Positions 9,745 through 19,490 are shown, numbered from the stretch's first letter. The stretch: DNA of 64,000 nucleotides from JAEXOD01 sp964652025 (GCA_964652025.1 CAZYZX010000002.1:186001-250000), one strand, 5' to 3'. Program-made: numbers and translations. The notes: generated by a model not told the origin, from the sequence alone.

Positions 9745-10908
9745 ATGAAGATACACGAGTATCAGGCAAAAGAAATATTAAAAAAATATGATGTTTCTGT
9801 GCCAGTTGGTAAAGTTGCTTTTTCTCCAGAAGAAGCAGTAGACGTTGCTAAAAACGTTATTGGTGGTAATTTATGGGTTGTTAAAGCCCAAATTCACGCT
9901 GGTGGCCGCGGTAAAGGTGGCGGTGTTAAAATAGCTAAAAGTTTAGATGAAGTTAGAGAATTAGCTAAACAAATGTTAGGTATGCGTTTAGTAACTCATC
10001 AAACTGGACCGCAAGGTAAAATTGTTAAACGTTTGCTTATTGAGCAAGGGGTTAATATCGATAAAGAGCTTTATGTTGGTATTACCTTAGATAGAGCTCA
10101 ATCTAAAAACGTTATGATGGTTTCTACCGAAGGTGGTATGGAGATTGAAAAAGTTGCTGAAGAGCATCCAGAGTTAATTCTTAAAACTACAATAGACCCT
10201 GCAATTGGTTTACAAGCTTATCAAGCTAGAGAGTTAGCATTTGGACTTGGTTTATCCGGCACCCAATTTAAAAATACAGTTAACTTTTTACTCAAGCTTT
10301 ATAACGCTTATAGTGCTACAGATGCATCAATTGCTGAAATTAATCCACTTGTTGTTACTAAAGAAGGAAACGTTATGGCTTTAGATGCTAAAATGAATTT
10401 TGATGATAATGCCCTTTATCGTCATTCGGATATTGTAGCGTTAAGAGATTTTGACGAAGAAGATCCGTTGGAAATTGAAGCTGGCAAATACAACCTTAAT
10501 TATATTAAATTAGATGGTAATGTTGGTTGTATGGTAAATGGTGCTGGCTTAGCAATGGCTACAATGGATATTATTAAGCTTGCTGGTGGTGAACCTGCTA
10601 ATTTTCTTGATGTTGGTGGCGGTGCTAATAAAGAAACCGTTGCCAATGGCTTTAAAATTATTCTTAGTGACCCTAATGTTAAAGCTATTTTAATTAACAT
10701 TTTTGGTGGTATTGTAAGGTGCGATCGTGTAGCTCAAGGAGTTATTGACGCGGTTAATGAAGTAAAAGTTACCGTTCCCGTTGTTGTTCGTTTAGAAGGA
10801 ACTAATGCGGAAGAAGCTGGAGTTCTTTTAGCTAACAGCGGTCTTAACTTTGAAGTTGCTAAAACTTTACAAGAAGCTGCGGAAAAGGTTACATCAGTAT
10901 TAAAATAA
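9745..10908 (+). CDS. sucC: Succinyl-CoA synthetase (ADP/GDP-forming) beta subunit
   Basis: A 387-residue subunit with an ATP-grasp domain (start MKIHEYQAKEILKKY; AQIHAGGRGKGGGVK) and a C-terminal CoA-ligase domain (FLDVGGGANKETV, NIFGGIVRCD, VPVVVRLEGTN). With SucD it converts succinyl-CoA, ADP (or GDP) and phosphate to succinate and NTP. The alpha subunit gene sucD is not in the window, which is unusual because sucCD are normally adjacent. It follows pruA closely and ends at a strong terminator, so the two probably form one transcript. Confidence 0.95.
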   Translation: MKIHEYQAKEILKKYDVSVPVGKVAFSPEEAVDVAKNVIGGNLWVVKAQIHAGGRGKGGGVKIAKSLDEVRELAKQMLGMRLVTHQTGPQGKIVKRLLIEQGVNIDKELYVGITLDRAQSKNVMMVSTEGGMEIEKVAEEHPELILKTTIDPAIGLQAYQARELAFGLGLSGTQFKNTVNFLLKLYNAYSATDASIAEINPLVVTKEGNVMALDAKMNFDDNALYRHSDIVALRDFDEEDPLEIEAGKYNLNYIKLDGNVGCMVNGAGLAMATMDIIKLAGGEPANFLDVGGGANKETVANGFKIILSDPNVKAILINIFGGIVRCDRVAQGVIDAVNEVKVTVPVVVRLEGTNAEEAGVLLANSGLNFEVAKTLQEAAEKVTSVLK

Positions 10909-10916
10909 AAATATTA

Positions 10917-10944
10917 AAAAAGCCCTGTTTTAACAGGGCTTTTT
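10917..10944 (+). terminator. Bidirectional terminator between sucC and a convergent membrane gene
   Basis: A 13-bp perfect stem (AAAAAGCCCTGTT / AACAGGGCTTTTT) with a 2-nt loop and flanking A/T runs. It starts a few bases after the sucC stop and also lies just beyond the end of the minus-strand gene, so it can serve both. Confidence 0.9.
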
Positions 10945-10962
10945 AATTTAATATCTTTTAAT

Positions 10963-11316
10963 TTATATTAATAAATATACAATTATTAATATATTTATTA
11001 TTATTCCAAATTTAGTTTCTGGTAAACCAACTATAGATAAAATTAAAGATAAAATAGCACCTGCTATTACTGTTTCCTTAAATACAGGCTTTTCTATAAT
11101 TATTAAAATTGCAGCAAATATAAATATTATTGATAGAACTAACCAAATTAAACCATATAATTTAATTCCACTTTCCCCTAATTCAATTTTCTTAAAAAAT
11201 ACCTTAGTGCTATATGGCAAGTCTTTAAGCTTAACCAAGTTAAAAGAAACTAAAAAACCGGGCAAATGCGCTACTGCATGTATTATTAATAAAATAATAA
11301 ATAATGTTTCTAACAT
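10963..11316 (-). CDS. Multi-pass membrane protein
   Basis: A 117-residue, very hydrophobic protein with about four TM helices (~1-25, ~52-75, ~80-97, ~102-117) and one charged loop (KVFFKKIELGESG). It carries a His-containing first helix (IIHAVAHLPGFL) but no motif that identifies a family. It is a lone gene converging on sucC and diverging from the SMP-30-like gene. Confidence 0.6.
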   Translation of the reverse strand: MLETLFIILLIIHAVAHLPGFLVSFNLVKLKDLPYSTKVFFKKIELGESGIKLYGLIWLVLSIIFIFAAILIIIEKPVFKETVIAGAILSLILSIVGLPETKFGIIINILIIVYLLI

Positions 11317-11417
11317 ATTTTACTCCAATTATTATCTTAATATAAAAATATTTTTAAAAATTTAATAGAAATTTAATATAAATTTCATATTTTAAAGTTA
11401 TTATTTAAGGAATGTAT

Positions 11418-12320
11418 ATGAAACTATCTTTTTTACTGTTTTTTGTTTACTTTTCTTTATTTGGGCAAGAAACTACACAAGAGCCAAGATTTGTGCAAAT
11501 AGCAACAGGGTTATCTTTTCCTGAAGGAATAATCTACGACTATAACACTACTATTTATTTTAGTAATTGTTATTCCGATTGGATTGGAAGAATTAACAAT
11601 GATAAATTGGATACCTTTATTGTTAAACCAACGTATCCATTTAATTTTGGAAAAACAAACGGATTATGCATAAATAAAGAAGAAAATATTTACGCTTGTG
11701 ATTATGGGCTTGGGGCAATTTTATTAATTACTAAAGATGGTGTATGTGATACATTCATTTCCGGCTACAATGGAAATAAATTTAATAGACCTAATGATAT
11801 TGCTTTAACACCCGATGGGAATATTTATTTTACAGATCCAAAATCTTACGATAAGAATAATTTGGATGGCGTAATTTATTTTATAAACACAAAAACAAAA
11901 GAAATATTCCCCGCTTTTTCTGGTTTAGGCTTTCCTAATGGAATTGCTATAAGCCCTTGCCAAAAATATTTATATGTTTCAGAATCTGCAAAGAATAGAG
12001 TACTACGATTTAAAATAAACATAGATTACACCTTAACAGATAGCACAGAAATAATAACCTTGCCTGGTGGTGATCCCGATGGGCTTGCCTTTGATAGTTT
12101 GGGCAATTTATATATTGCACACTTTGGAGGCGGTAAGGTTGTAGTAATATCCCCACAAAACAAGGTTGTTAAAATAATAAAAACACCTGGTAAAAAACCC
12201 AGCAACTTAGAATTTGCCGGCAAAGACTTAAAGGATTTATATATAACAGAAGACGAAACAAATTCTGTTTATAAAATGGTAAATGATACAGCTGGCTTAA
12301 AGTTATTTTCCTCTCCGTAA
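11418..12320 (+). CDS. Exported SMP-30/gluconolactonase-like beta-propeller protein
   Basis: About 300 residues: a signal peptide (MKLSFLLFFVYFSLFGQ) then a six-bladed propeller of the SMP-30/gluconolactonase/NHL type. Repeated blade signatures include FPEGIIYD, NGLCINKEENIYACDYG, NRPNDIALTPDGNIYFTDP, FPNGIAISP, DPDGLAFDSLGNLYIAHFGGG. Family members are lactonases or sugar-acid hydrolases that use a metal bound by Glu, Asn and Asp; Glu of FPEG and Asn/Asp of RPND fit. An ATG two codons upstream exists, but the AAGG SD is only 1 nt from it and 7 nt from the chosen start. Substrate unknown. Confidence 0.82.
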   Translation: MKLSFLLFFVYFSLFGQETTQEPRFVQIATGLSFPEGIIYDYNTTIYFSNCYSDWIGRINNDKLDTFIVKPTYPFNFGKTNGLCINKEENIYACDYGLGAILLITKDGVCDTFISGYNGNKFNRPNDIALTPDGNIYFTDPKSYDKNNLDGVIYFINTKTKEIFPAFSGLGFPNGIAISPCQKYLYVSESAKNRVLRFKINIDYTLTDSTEIITLPGGDPDGLAFDSLGNLYIAHFGGGKVVVISPQNKVVKIIKTPGKKPSNLEFAGKDLKDLYITEDETNSVYKMVNDTAGLKLFSSP

Positions 12321-12372
12321 AATATTCTTTTTTTTATAAAATAACTATGGACAAACTAAGCAGAGAAGAACT

Positions 12373-13590
12373 ATGAGTATTAGTTTAATTGCAAAATCAA
12401 TCAAACCATCACCAACGCTTGCTTTAAATGAAAAAGCAGCAATTTTAAGAGAAAAAGGAGACCCGGTTATCCATCTTGGAGGTGGAGAACCAAAATCCAA
12501 GGCACCTTTAGATGCCATTATGGCAGCTGTTGCAACACTAAATAGTGGCGAAGTTAGATATGCACCCGCTGATGGCATACCAGATTTAAAAAAAGCTATT
12601 ATTCGCTACACAGAGGAAAACTATAATCGCAAAGTTTCCCCACAGCACGTTATTGCTTCTGGTGGCGCAAAACAAGCTATTATGGTTGCACTACAAGCAA
12701 TACTTAACCCTCAAGAAGAAGTCATATTCCCCGCCCCCTATTGGGTTAGCTACCCAGATATGGTACGTCTTTGTGGAGGAATTCCAGTACCTGTTTTACC
12801 AGAAGATGGCACTTTTTATCCATCTCTTAAGGATATTGCTGATAGAGTTGGACCTTACACAAAAGCAGTTATAATTAATAGCCCTAATAACCCTACTGGT
12901 GCTATGTATGGTGAAGATTTTATTGGAGAAATTGTAGAATTTTGTGAACAAAAAGGTCTTTACTTAATTATGGATGATATTTACCACAAACTTGTTTTTG
13001 ACGGTAAAAAATGGGTTAATCCATATAAATTTGTAAAAGATTACTCAGAAAATTCTAAAATAATTCTAATAAATGGTGTAAGTAAAGTATATGCTATGAC
13101 CGGTTTTAGAATTGGTTGGGCTATTGCAAACAAAAAGCTTATTGAAGCCATGACAAATATTCAAGCTCATCAAACTTCTGGTCCATCCGTTGTTTTGCAA
13201 AAAGCCGCCGTTGGGGCTTTAAATGGTATTCAATCTTGTGTAGAAAATTTAAGAGTAACCTTAGAAAATAATCGTAACGTACTAATGGACCAATTAAAAT
13301 CTTTTAATAACTTAAAAGTTTATGTTCCAGATGGTACATTTTACTCGTTTGTGGATTTTAGCGCTTATGAAAAAAGCAGCAACAAATTATCTAATTTTTT
13401 AATTGATAAAGTACAGGTTCTAACAGTTCCTGGTGCAGAATTTGGCTTAGATGGATTTTTAAGAATTAGTTACTGTGGAAGTATAAAGGATATTACTGAT
13501 GGTATTGAAAGAATTAAATGGGCTTTAGACCCAAACAGTCCTAATGAACTTTATATAGGTGACCGTAAATTAGTGAGGGACTGGGCATGA
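12373..13590 (+). CDS. Class I pyridoxal-phosphate aminotransferase (aspartate aminotransferase-like)
   Basis: A 405-residue fold-type I aminotransferase. Visible: the N-terminal LGGGEPKSKAPLDA, substrate/PLP contacts ASGGAKQAIM and SPNNPTGA, MDDIYHKLVFDG, the Schiff-base Lys238 in GVSKVYAMTGFRIGW, and FLRISYC near the C-terminus with the carboxylate-binding Arg. It most resembles the AspB/Ib aspartate aminotransferases (aspartate plus 2-oxoglutarate to oxaloacetate plus glutamate). Substrate range cannot be fixed from sequence. Its stop codon overlaps the pckA start by 4 bp. The coupling makes sense because oxaloacetate is the PckA substrate. Confidence 0.88.
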   Translation: MSISLIAKSIKPSPTLALNEKAAILREKGDPVIHLGGGEPKSKAPLDAIMAAVATLNSGEVRYAPADGIPDLKKAIIRYTEENYNRKVSPQHVIASGGAKQAIMVALQAILNPQEEVIFPAPYWVSYPDMVRLCGGIPVPVLPEDGTFYPSLKDIADRVGPYTKAVIINSPNNPTGAMYGEDFIGEIVEFCEQKGLYLIMDDIYHKLVFDGKKWVNPYKFVKDYSENSKIILINGVSKVYAMTGFRIGWAIANKKLIEAMTNIQAHQTSGPSVVLQKAAVGALNGIQSCVENLRVTLENNRNVLMDQLKSFNNLKVYVPDGTFYSFVDFSAYEKSSNKLSNFLIDKVQVLTVPGAEFGLDGFLRISYCGSIKDITDGIERIKWALDPNSPNELYIGDRKLVRDWA

Positions 13591-15245
13591 GTAAATACTT
13601 AGAATTTAACACGCCTGCTTCTAAAGAAGCTATGGAACTTGCTAGTGATTTTAGATTAAAAAATCAAGGTCTAAACCACTTAGATAGAGTATATTGGAAC
13701 TTAACTGATGAAGCACTTTACGAAGAAATTATTTTTAGAAATGAAGGTAAACTTGCAAAAGAAGGTGCTTTATTAGTTTTTACTGGTAAACATACCGCCC
13801 GTGCTGCGGCAGATAAATTTATTGTTAAAGAAAGCAGTACCGAAGATAAAATTTGGTGGGGTGTTTATAATAGACCTTTATCTTTAGAAAAATTTAACTC
13901 TATGTTTGCCCGATTGCAAGCATGGGCTATTGGTGAAGAACTTTTTGTGCAAGATTGTTATGCCGGTGCAGACCCAGAATACAAAATGCCAGTAAGAATT
14001 ATTACTGAAAAAGCTTGGCATAGCCTTTTTGCAAGAAATATGTTTATTACTACAGCCAATAAAGATGAACTTAAAAAATTTATGCCAGAGTTTACAATTA
14101 TTGCAGTTCCTGGCTTTAAAGCAGATCCTATTGTAGATGGCACAAGAACTGAAACAGCTATTGTAATAAACTTTTCCCAAAGAATGGCAATTATTGCTAA
14201 TTCCCTTTATGGTGGCGAAATTAAAAAATCTGTATTTACAGTCTTAAACTTTTTATTAACTTTTCAAGATGTTTTGCCAATGCACTGCTCTGCTAATGTT
14301 GGTAAAAATGGAGATGTTGCCTTATTTTTTGGCTTGAGCGGCACTGGTAAAACCACACTTTCAGCAGACCCAAACAGACAATTAATTGGCGATGATGAAC
14401 ATGGTTGGAGTAGTGAAGGCGTATTTAATTTTGAAGGTGGTTGTTATGCAAAAGTAATAAGACTATCCGCCGAACATGAACCACAAATTTATGCAACTAC
14501 ACACAGATTTGGCACTATATTAGAGAACGTTGTTTTTGACCCAATTACTAGACATATTGATTTAGATGATGAAATAATTACAGAAAATACGCGTGCATCT
14601 TATCCACTTAGCTTTATACCTAATATTGTAAAAAGTGGTTATACAAAAACACATCCTAAAAACGTAATATTTTTAACTTGCGATGCTTCTGGCGTTATGC
14701 CACCAATCGCAAAACTTACCCCCGAACAAGCACAATATCATTTTATTAGTGGCTACACTTCCAAAATTGCTGGAACAGAGATTGGGTTAGGTATTGAACC
14801 ACAAATTACCTTTAGTGCTTGTTTTGGTGCTCCTTTTATGGTTAGGCATCCTTTTGAATATGCCCAAATGCTTAAAGAAAGAATGCTAAAACATAATGTT
14901 AACGTATGGTTAGTTAATACTGGTTGGGTTGGTGGAAGATTTGGAGTTGGTAAACGAATTAGCATTAAACATACACGTAATCTTTTAAATGCAGCTTTAG
15001 ATGGTTTATTAGATAATGTAGAATATAGAAAAGACAAGCTTTTTGGTTTTTCTGTTCCTTTATCTTGCCCTAACGTCCCAACAGATGTTTTAGAGCCATC
15101 TAACTCTTGGGGTGATAAAAATGATTATTGGAAAAAATATGACGCTTTAGCAGCAAGATTTATAGAAAACTTTAAGCTTTTCGAAAAAAATGTATCGCCT
15201 GAAGTTATTAATGCTGGACCTAAAAGATTAAAAGATATTTTATAA
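13587..15245 (+). CDS. pckA: Phosphoenolpyruvate carboxykinase (ATP)
   Basis: A 552-residue ATP-type PEP carboxykinase: oxaloacetate plus ATP to PEP, CO2 and ADP, the first step of gluconeogenesis, or run in reverse as an anaplerotic, energy-saving step. Signatures are the P-loop GLSGTGKTTLS, the metal-binding kinase-2 motif IGDDEHGW, TRASYPL, and the N-terminal substrate region with RTETAIVINF. It is slightly longer than the E. coli enzyme (540). It is translationally coupled to the aminotransferase and ends at a strong terminator. Confidence 0.96.
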   Translation: MSKYLEFNTPASKEAMELASDFRLKNQGLNHLDRVYWNLTDEALYEEIIFRNEGKLAKEGALLVFTGKHTARAAADKFIVKESSTEDKIWWGVYNRPLSLEKFNSMFARLQAWAIGEELFVQDCYAGADPEYKMPVRIITEKAWHSLFARNMFITTANKDELKKFMPEFTIIAVPGFKADPIVDGTRTETAIVINFSQRMAIIANSLYGGEIKKSVFTVLNFLLTFQDVLPMHCSANVGKNGDVALFFGLSGTGKTTLSADPNRQLIGDDEHGWSSEGVFNFEGGCYAKVIRLSAEHEPQIYATTHRFGTILENVVFDPITRHIDLDDEIITENTRASYPLSFIPNIVKSGYTKTHPKNVIFLTCDASGVMPPIAKLTPEQAQYHFISGYTSKIAGTEIGLGIEPQITFSACFGAPFMVRHPFEYAQMLKERMLKHNVNVWLVNTGWVGGRFGVGKRISIKHTRNLLNAALDGLLDNVEYRKDKLFGFSVPLSCPNVPTDVLEPSNSWGDKNDYWKKYDALAARFIENFKLFEKNVSPEVINAGPKRLKDIL

Positions 15246-15252
15246 TTTATTA

Positions 15253-15270
15253 CCCCGCCTTTTGGCGGGG
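15253..15270 (+). terminator. Rho-independent terminator after pckA
   Basis: A GC-only 7-bp stem (CCCCGCC / GGCGGGG) with a TTTT loop, then AATTTTT. It is strikingly GC-rich in this AT-rich DNA and lies immediately after the pckA stop. Confidence 0.9.
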
Positions 15271-15292
15271 AATTTTTATAGGAGATAATAAT

Positions 15293-15514
15293 ATGTCACA
15301 ATGCGAGTGCTTACCAACCTGCCCTTTTTTTAATGATAAAATGAAAGAAAAACCAGCGATGGCACAAATTTATAAAGACAAATATTGTCTTGGGGGGTAT
15401 AAAACTGAATGTGCTAGATATATAGTAAGAGAAAAATTAGGAAAGGAAAAAGTACCAATAGACCTTTATCCTAATCAAAAAGATATTGCACTTAAATTAA
15501 TTGCTGCTCATTAA
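15293..15514 (+). CDS. Cys-rich mini-protein with CPFF/CARY-type motif
   Basis: A 73-residue protein with a strong SD (GGAGATAATAAT before ATG). Cys4, Cys6, Cys10, Cys32 and Cys40 fall in CECLPTCPFF and YCLGGYKTECARY. I recall a similar Cys-rich segment with CPFF and YC-x-G...CAR in small proteins, and as a domain attached to sensory proteins, in Chlorobi and delta-proteobacteria. That is memory, not a search. The spacing suggests metal or iron-sulfur binding. It follows the pckA terminator, is probably a separate transcript, and converges on waaA. Function unknown. Confidence 0.7.
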   Translation: MSQCECLPTCPFFNDKMKEKPAMAQIYKDKYCLGGYKTECARYIVREKLGKEKVPIDLYPNQKDIALKLIAAH

Positions 15515-15523
15515 AACTATATA

Positions 15524-16801
15524 TTAAATATATTTTTTTAATTCGGATATAATTTTATCTGTAGCACCTGTATTGCTATAAACATAATTACCCGCTATTT
15601 TGCCGGCACTTTTTCTAAATTCATCATTAGTTAAAAGTTGCCTAAAGGTTTTGTATGCTTCTATTTTATTATTAATTTTAAATCCACCACCTATTTTTAT
15701 TAGGTGTTGTGCCTCTTGGCTTGTTTCAATTTTAGGACCAAATAAAACTGGAATTCCATATACTGCTGGTTCTAACACATTATGTATGCCTTGCTTAAAG
15801 CTACCACCAACATAAGCTATATCTGCATAGTAATATAGTGTAAGCAAAATACCAATAGAATCAATTATAATAACTTGTTCGTTTTGGTAATTGTTTAGGT
15901 AGGAAAATCTAATTGTTTTAACATGCTTTTCTAATTGATGTTCTGTCCACTCTAAGTGACTTATTGTTGGTTCATGCGGAACAATTATGATTAATATATT
16001 TTTTATATATTTACAAAGTTTTATTATTGAAGGTAATATCACCTCTTCGTCTGCTTCCCACGAGCTACCTATTACAAGCACTTTTTTATCTTTAATTATC
16101 TCATCACGCAATATTTTTTTATCCTTTGCAGTTAAACTTTTTCCATATACTCTATCAAATCTTGTATCGCCCACAGCTTTAATTTTTTCAGTAGCTAAAT
16201 TAAAATCCAAAAAGTTCTTTTTATCTTCATCAGATACTGTTAATATTTTTGTAAAACAAGAAAACAACCCTTTATGAAAACTATTAGAAAATAAAATTTT
16301 TCTATTGGAATTCTCACGCATTGTAGCATCTACAATAAAAGATGGTATGTTTCTGTTTTTTAATTCCCATATTGTATTTGGCCAAATATCATACCGCATA
16401 AAAACTACCAAATCCGGTTTAATAATATCTAAAAATCGTTTAATATTACTTTTAGTATCAAATGGAATGTAAGAAATAATATCCGCAAAGGAATATTTTA
16501 ACGAATTATTATATCCCGAAGGAGAAAAAAACGTAACTATAATATTAATTTTTTCAGTTTCTTTTAATTTTTCTATTATTGGCTTAGCTTGTTCAAACTC
16601 GCCCATAGATGAAGAGTGGAACCATATATTTTTTTTGGATACATCTAACTTGTTTATTTCTATTTTTAATCTATCAAAAAGTACTTTTCTATCTTTAATC
16701 GAAGAATCTACTTTTTTATTAAATACTCTAATAAATTGAAAAAATAAATATAAAAAAGGTAAAACAAGATAATTATAAACAAATTTTCCTATAATATTCA
16801 T
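15524..16801 (-). CDS. waaA: 3-deoxy-D-manno-octulosonic acid (Kdo) transferase
   Basis: A 425-residue inner-membrane-anchored glycosyltransferase (N-terminal hydrophobic ~5-25) that adds Kdo from CMP-Kdo to lipid A precursors. Family marks: WFHSSSMGEFEQAKPII (catalytic Glu in GE), FFSPSGY, VFMRYDIWPN, VIGSSWEADEE, IVPHEPT, AYVGGSF, HNVLEPAVYGIPVLFGP. Its start overlaps the stop of the family-9 glycosyltransferase gene by 4 bp, so the two LPS-core genes are coupled. Confidence 0.93.
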   Translation of the reverse strand: MNIIGKFVYNYLVLPFLYLFFQFIRVFNKKVDSSIKDRKVLFDRLKIEINKLDVSKKNIWFHSSSMGEFEQAKPIIEKLKETEKINIIVTFFSPSGYNNSLKYSFADIISYIPFDTKSNIKRFLDIIKPDLVVFMRYDIWPNTIWELKNRNIPSFIVDATMRENSNRKILFSNSFHKGLFSCFTKILTVSDEDKKNFLDFNLATEKIKAVGDTRFDRVYGKSLTAKDKKILRDEIIKDKKVLVIGSSWEADEEVILPSIIKLCKYIKNILIIIVPHEPTISHLEWTEHQLEKHVKTIRFSYLNNYQNEQVIIIDSIGILLTLYYYADIAYVGGSFKQGIHNVLEPAVYGIPVLFGPKIETSQEAQHLIKIGGGFKINNKIEAYKTFRQLLTNDEFRKSAGKIAGNYVYSNTGATDKIISELKKYI

Positions 16802-17778
16802 ACGTCTTTAATAACCAATTTAATTTTGTTAAATACATCTGATGGTGAAATTGAATTAGCACAATTAAAATGACCTTTTGGGCATTTATCTAAACCAATA
16901 TGGCTACATGGTCTACACATAATATCATTATTTTCAATTATAATACTTTTAGCTTTATAAGGCTCAAAACCAAAATTTTTAACAGTAGATGTAAAAATTA
17001 CTATAACAGGTAGTTTTAATGCAGCGGCTACATGCATTAAACCACTATCATTACCCAATATTAACTTACACTTAAGCATATTTTTAGCCATCTCAAGCAA
17101 ATTATCATTGGTAGAGTAATTTATAATATTTTTATCATACGAACTTAAACGTTCACAAAGCTCCATATCATTTTTGCCACCAAATAATGCCACTTTATAA
17201 TTAAGCTTAATTAAAAACTTAATTAAATCTAAATAATTGTTTTCACCCCAACTTTTTGTAAAATGAAACGCTCCAGGACATATTCCAATTAAATTTTCTC
17301 TTATTGAGGTTTGTTTTTCTAAATATATTTCTGCGCCAGCTTCATCCAATTCTAAATCTGGTATAGCTTTAGCATATATTTCTGGAATAAGATCATAATT
17401 TTTTAATAAATTTATTTTAAACTTAACTAACAAAAATTTCTTAATTCTATTTTTCTTTATGCTAAAAGTTTTTGCCTTTAATCCAAATGTAATTAATTTA
17501 CTTCTTAAGCTGGAGTGTAAATCAATTATATAATCATATTTTTCTTTTTTTATTAATTCCCTAATTTGCTTAATACTTGTATCTTTGGTAAAGGGTATAA
17601 TTTTATTTAATTTCGGATTAAATCTTAATGCATCAACATATTTTTCTTTTACAAGATAATCTAAAATAATATCTGGAAAATTATTTTTAAGCGCTCTAAT
17701 AATTGGAGTAGTAAGTACAATATCCCCTAATGAACTAAATCTAATTATTAATACTTTTTTATTATTAAAATTAATCAA
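16798..17778 (-). CDS. Glycosyltransferase family 9 (heptosyltransferase-like)
   Basis: A 326-residue GT9 enzyme, probably transferring heptose to the Kdo inner core of LPS. It opens with the family signature KVLIIRFSSLGDIVLTTP and has DYIIDLHSSLRS, a C-terminal nucleotide-sugar domain with LILGNDSGLMHVAAALK, and a C-terminal Cys pair region (CRPCSHIG...KGHFNC). The start is a TTG without a strong SD, so a slightly different start is possible. It lies between argS and waaA on one strand and overlaps waaA. The sugar specificity is inferred from context. Confidence 0.88.
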   Translation of the reverse strand: MINFNNKKVLIIRFSSLGDIVLTTPIIRALKNNFPDIILDYLVKEKYVDALRFNPKLNKIIPFTKDTSIKQIRELIKKEKYDYIIDLHSSLRSKLITFGLKAKTFSIKKNRIKKFLLVKFKINLLKNYDLIPEIYAKAIPDLELDEAGAEIYLEKQTSIRENLIGICPGAFHFTKSWGENNYLDLIKFLIKLNYKVALFGGKNDMELCERLSSYDKNIINYSTNDNLLEMAKNMLKCKLILGNDSGLMHVAAALKLPVIVIFTSTVKNFGFEPYKAKSIIIENNDIMCRPCSHIGLDKCPKGHFNCANSISPSDVFNKIKLVIKDV

Positions 17779-17832
17779 CGTAATAGACTTATTAAAATAA
17801 AAATTTTTTAATTAATATATCAATTTAAAAAA

Positions 17833-19467
17833 TTACATTTTATCGGGTGCTGTTACAGATAAAATGTCTAATCCATTTTTAATAACTTGTTTTACCGCTA
17901 AAATTAATGCAATTCGCGCTTCAGCTAATTGTTTTTCGCTACCTATAATTCTATGAACTGCATAAAACTTGTGGAATAAAGCAGCAAGCTCTTCTAAATA
18001 ATTAGAAATTTTATTCGGTTCAAAATTTAACGCAGCATATTCTAATTCATCATAAAAATGATATAATTTTTTAATAATATCTAATTCTTCATCAGAATTT
18101 AATAAATGTAAATTTTGTAAATTAAAAGTTAAATTTTCTTTTTCTGTCATTCTTAAAATAGATGCAATTCTTGCATGAGCATATTGCAAATAAAAGACAG
18201 GGTTTTCATCCGTACTTTTTTTAGCTAAAGCAATATCAAAGTTTAAATGTGTTTTAAGATCTCTCATAATAAAAAAGTATCTAACAGCATCTCGCCCAGC
18301 TTCTTCTATAAGTTCATCTAAAGTTATAAAGTTTGCCTTACGTGTACTCATTTTAACAATCTTACCATCTTCAACAACAGTTACAAACTGGTGAATAAGT
18401 ACTTTAACTTTTTCTATATTATAATTTAAATACTTTAGTGCTGCTAAAACATCGGGATAAGTAGCATTATGATCACTGCCAAATAAATCTACTATTAAAT
18501 CATATCCCCTTTCAAACTTTGTAATATGATAAGCTATATCGGGCAAGCGATAAGTTGGTTCTCCTGTTGATTTTACAATAACTTTATCTTGCTCGTTACC
18601 CATTTCACTTAGTTTTAACCATATAGCACCATCTTTTTCATAAGATAATTTTTTCTGCTCAAATTCCTTTAGCACATTATCTATTCTTCCTTCAGTATAT
18701 AGATCATTTTCGTTAAAAAAGGTATCCATTACAATACCTAAATTTTTTAACGTCTTTTTTATATCATCAAAAATTAATTTTTCAGCATAATCTTTAAATA
18801 TACCTTCTGCGGGTTCTTTCTTTAAAGTATCACCGTATTTTTCTAACACTACTTTTGCAATATCTTTAATATATTCACCTTGATAATGATCTTCGGGAAA
18901 CTCTACTTCTTCACCTAAAAGTTCTATATAACGTAATTTAACAGAATTTCCCAAAACACGCATCTGTCTGCCAGCGTTATTAAAATAATATTCCCTTGTA
19001 ACCTGGTAACCTATTGCGCTTAACATATTTGCAAATGTATCCCCAACAACTGCATTTCTTCCATGCCCTATTGTTAATGGACCTGTTGGGTTTGCGCTAA
19101 CAAACTCTACTATTGCCTTTTTACCAGAATATTTATGAGAACGACCATAATTTTCTTTTTCATCTAATATTTTTTCAACAATTTTTACTAAATAATCTGC
19201 ACTAAAATAAAAATTTATAAAACCGGGGCCTTCTACTTTTATCTCTTTAATTACTTTTGTATCAATTATTTTTAATAGTTTTTCTTTTATTTCTTCAGCA
19301 ATTAACTTTGGATTTTTTCTTAATTTTTTGGAAAGCCTCATTGCTAAATTTGTACTATAATCCCCCTGTTCCTTGTTATTAGGAACATTAAGCATTATTA
19401 ATTCATCTCTTAAATAGTCTAAACTTTCCGCTAATTTACCAAATATATTTTCAAGATATTGTTTCAA
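17833..19467 (-). CDS. argS: Arginyl-tRNA synthetase
   Basis: A 544-residue class I aminoacyl-tRNA synthetase. The HIGH-type signature appears in FVSANPTGPLTIGHGRNAVVGD, and the KMSK site is KMSTRKAN. It has an N-terminal Add-1 domain (NYSTNLAMRLSK) and a C-terminal DALR anticodon domain (PVFYLQYAHARIASI, then the helical end). The start is a TTG with GGCGG 4 nt upstream. rsfS lies 23 bp upstream, so argS is likely expressed with rsfS and the LytR_C gene. Confidence 0.95.
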   Translation of the reverse strand: MKQYLENIFGKLAESLDYLRDELIMLNVPNNKEQGDYSTNLAMRLSKKLRKNPKLIAEEIKEKLLKIIDTKVIKEIKVEGPGFINFYFSADYLVKIVEKILDEKENYGRSHKYSGKKAIVEFVSANPTGPLTIGHGRNAVVGDTFANMLSAIGYQVTREYYFNNAGRQMRVLGNSVKLRYIELLGEEVEFPEDHYQGEYIKDIAKVVLEKYGDTLKKEPAEGIFKDYAEKLIFDDIKKTLKNLGIVMDTFFNENDLYTEGRIDNVLKEFEQKKLSYEKDGAIWLKLSEMGNEQDKVIVKSTGEPTYRLPDIAYHITKFERGYDLIVDLFGSDHNATYPDVLAALKYLNYNIEKVKVLIHQFVTVVEDGKIVKMSTRKANFITLDELIEEAGRDAVRYFFIMRDLKTHLNFDIALAKKSTDENPVFYLQYAHARIASILRMTEKENLTFNLQNLHLLNSDEELDIIKKLYHFYDELEYAALNFEPNKISNYLEELAALFHKFYAVHRIIGSEKQLAEARIALILAVKQVIKNGLDILSVTAPDKM

Positions 19468-19490
19468 AATTCCGCCATTAATTTGTTTTA

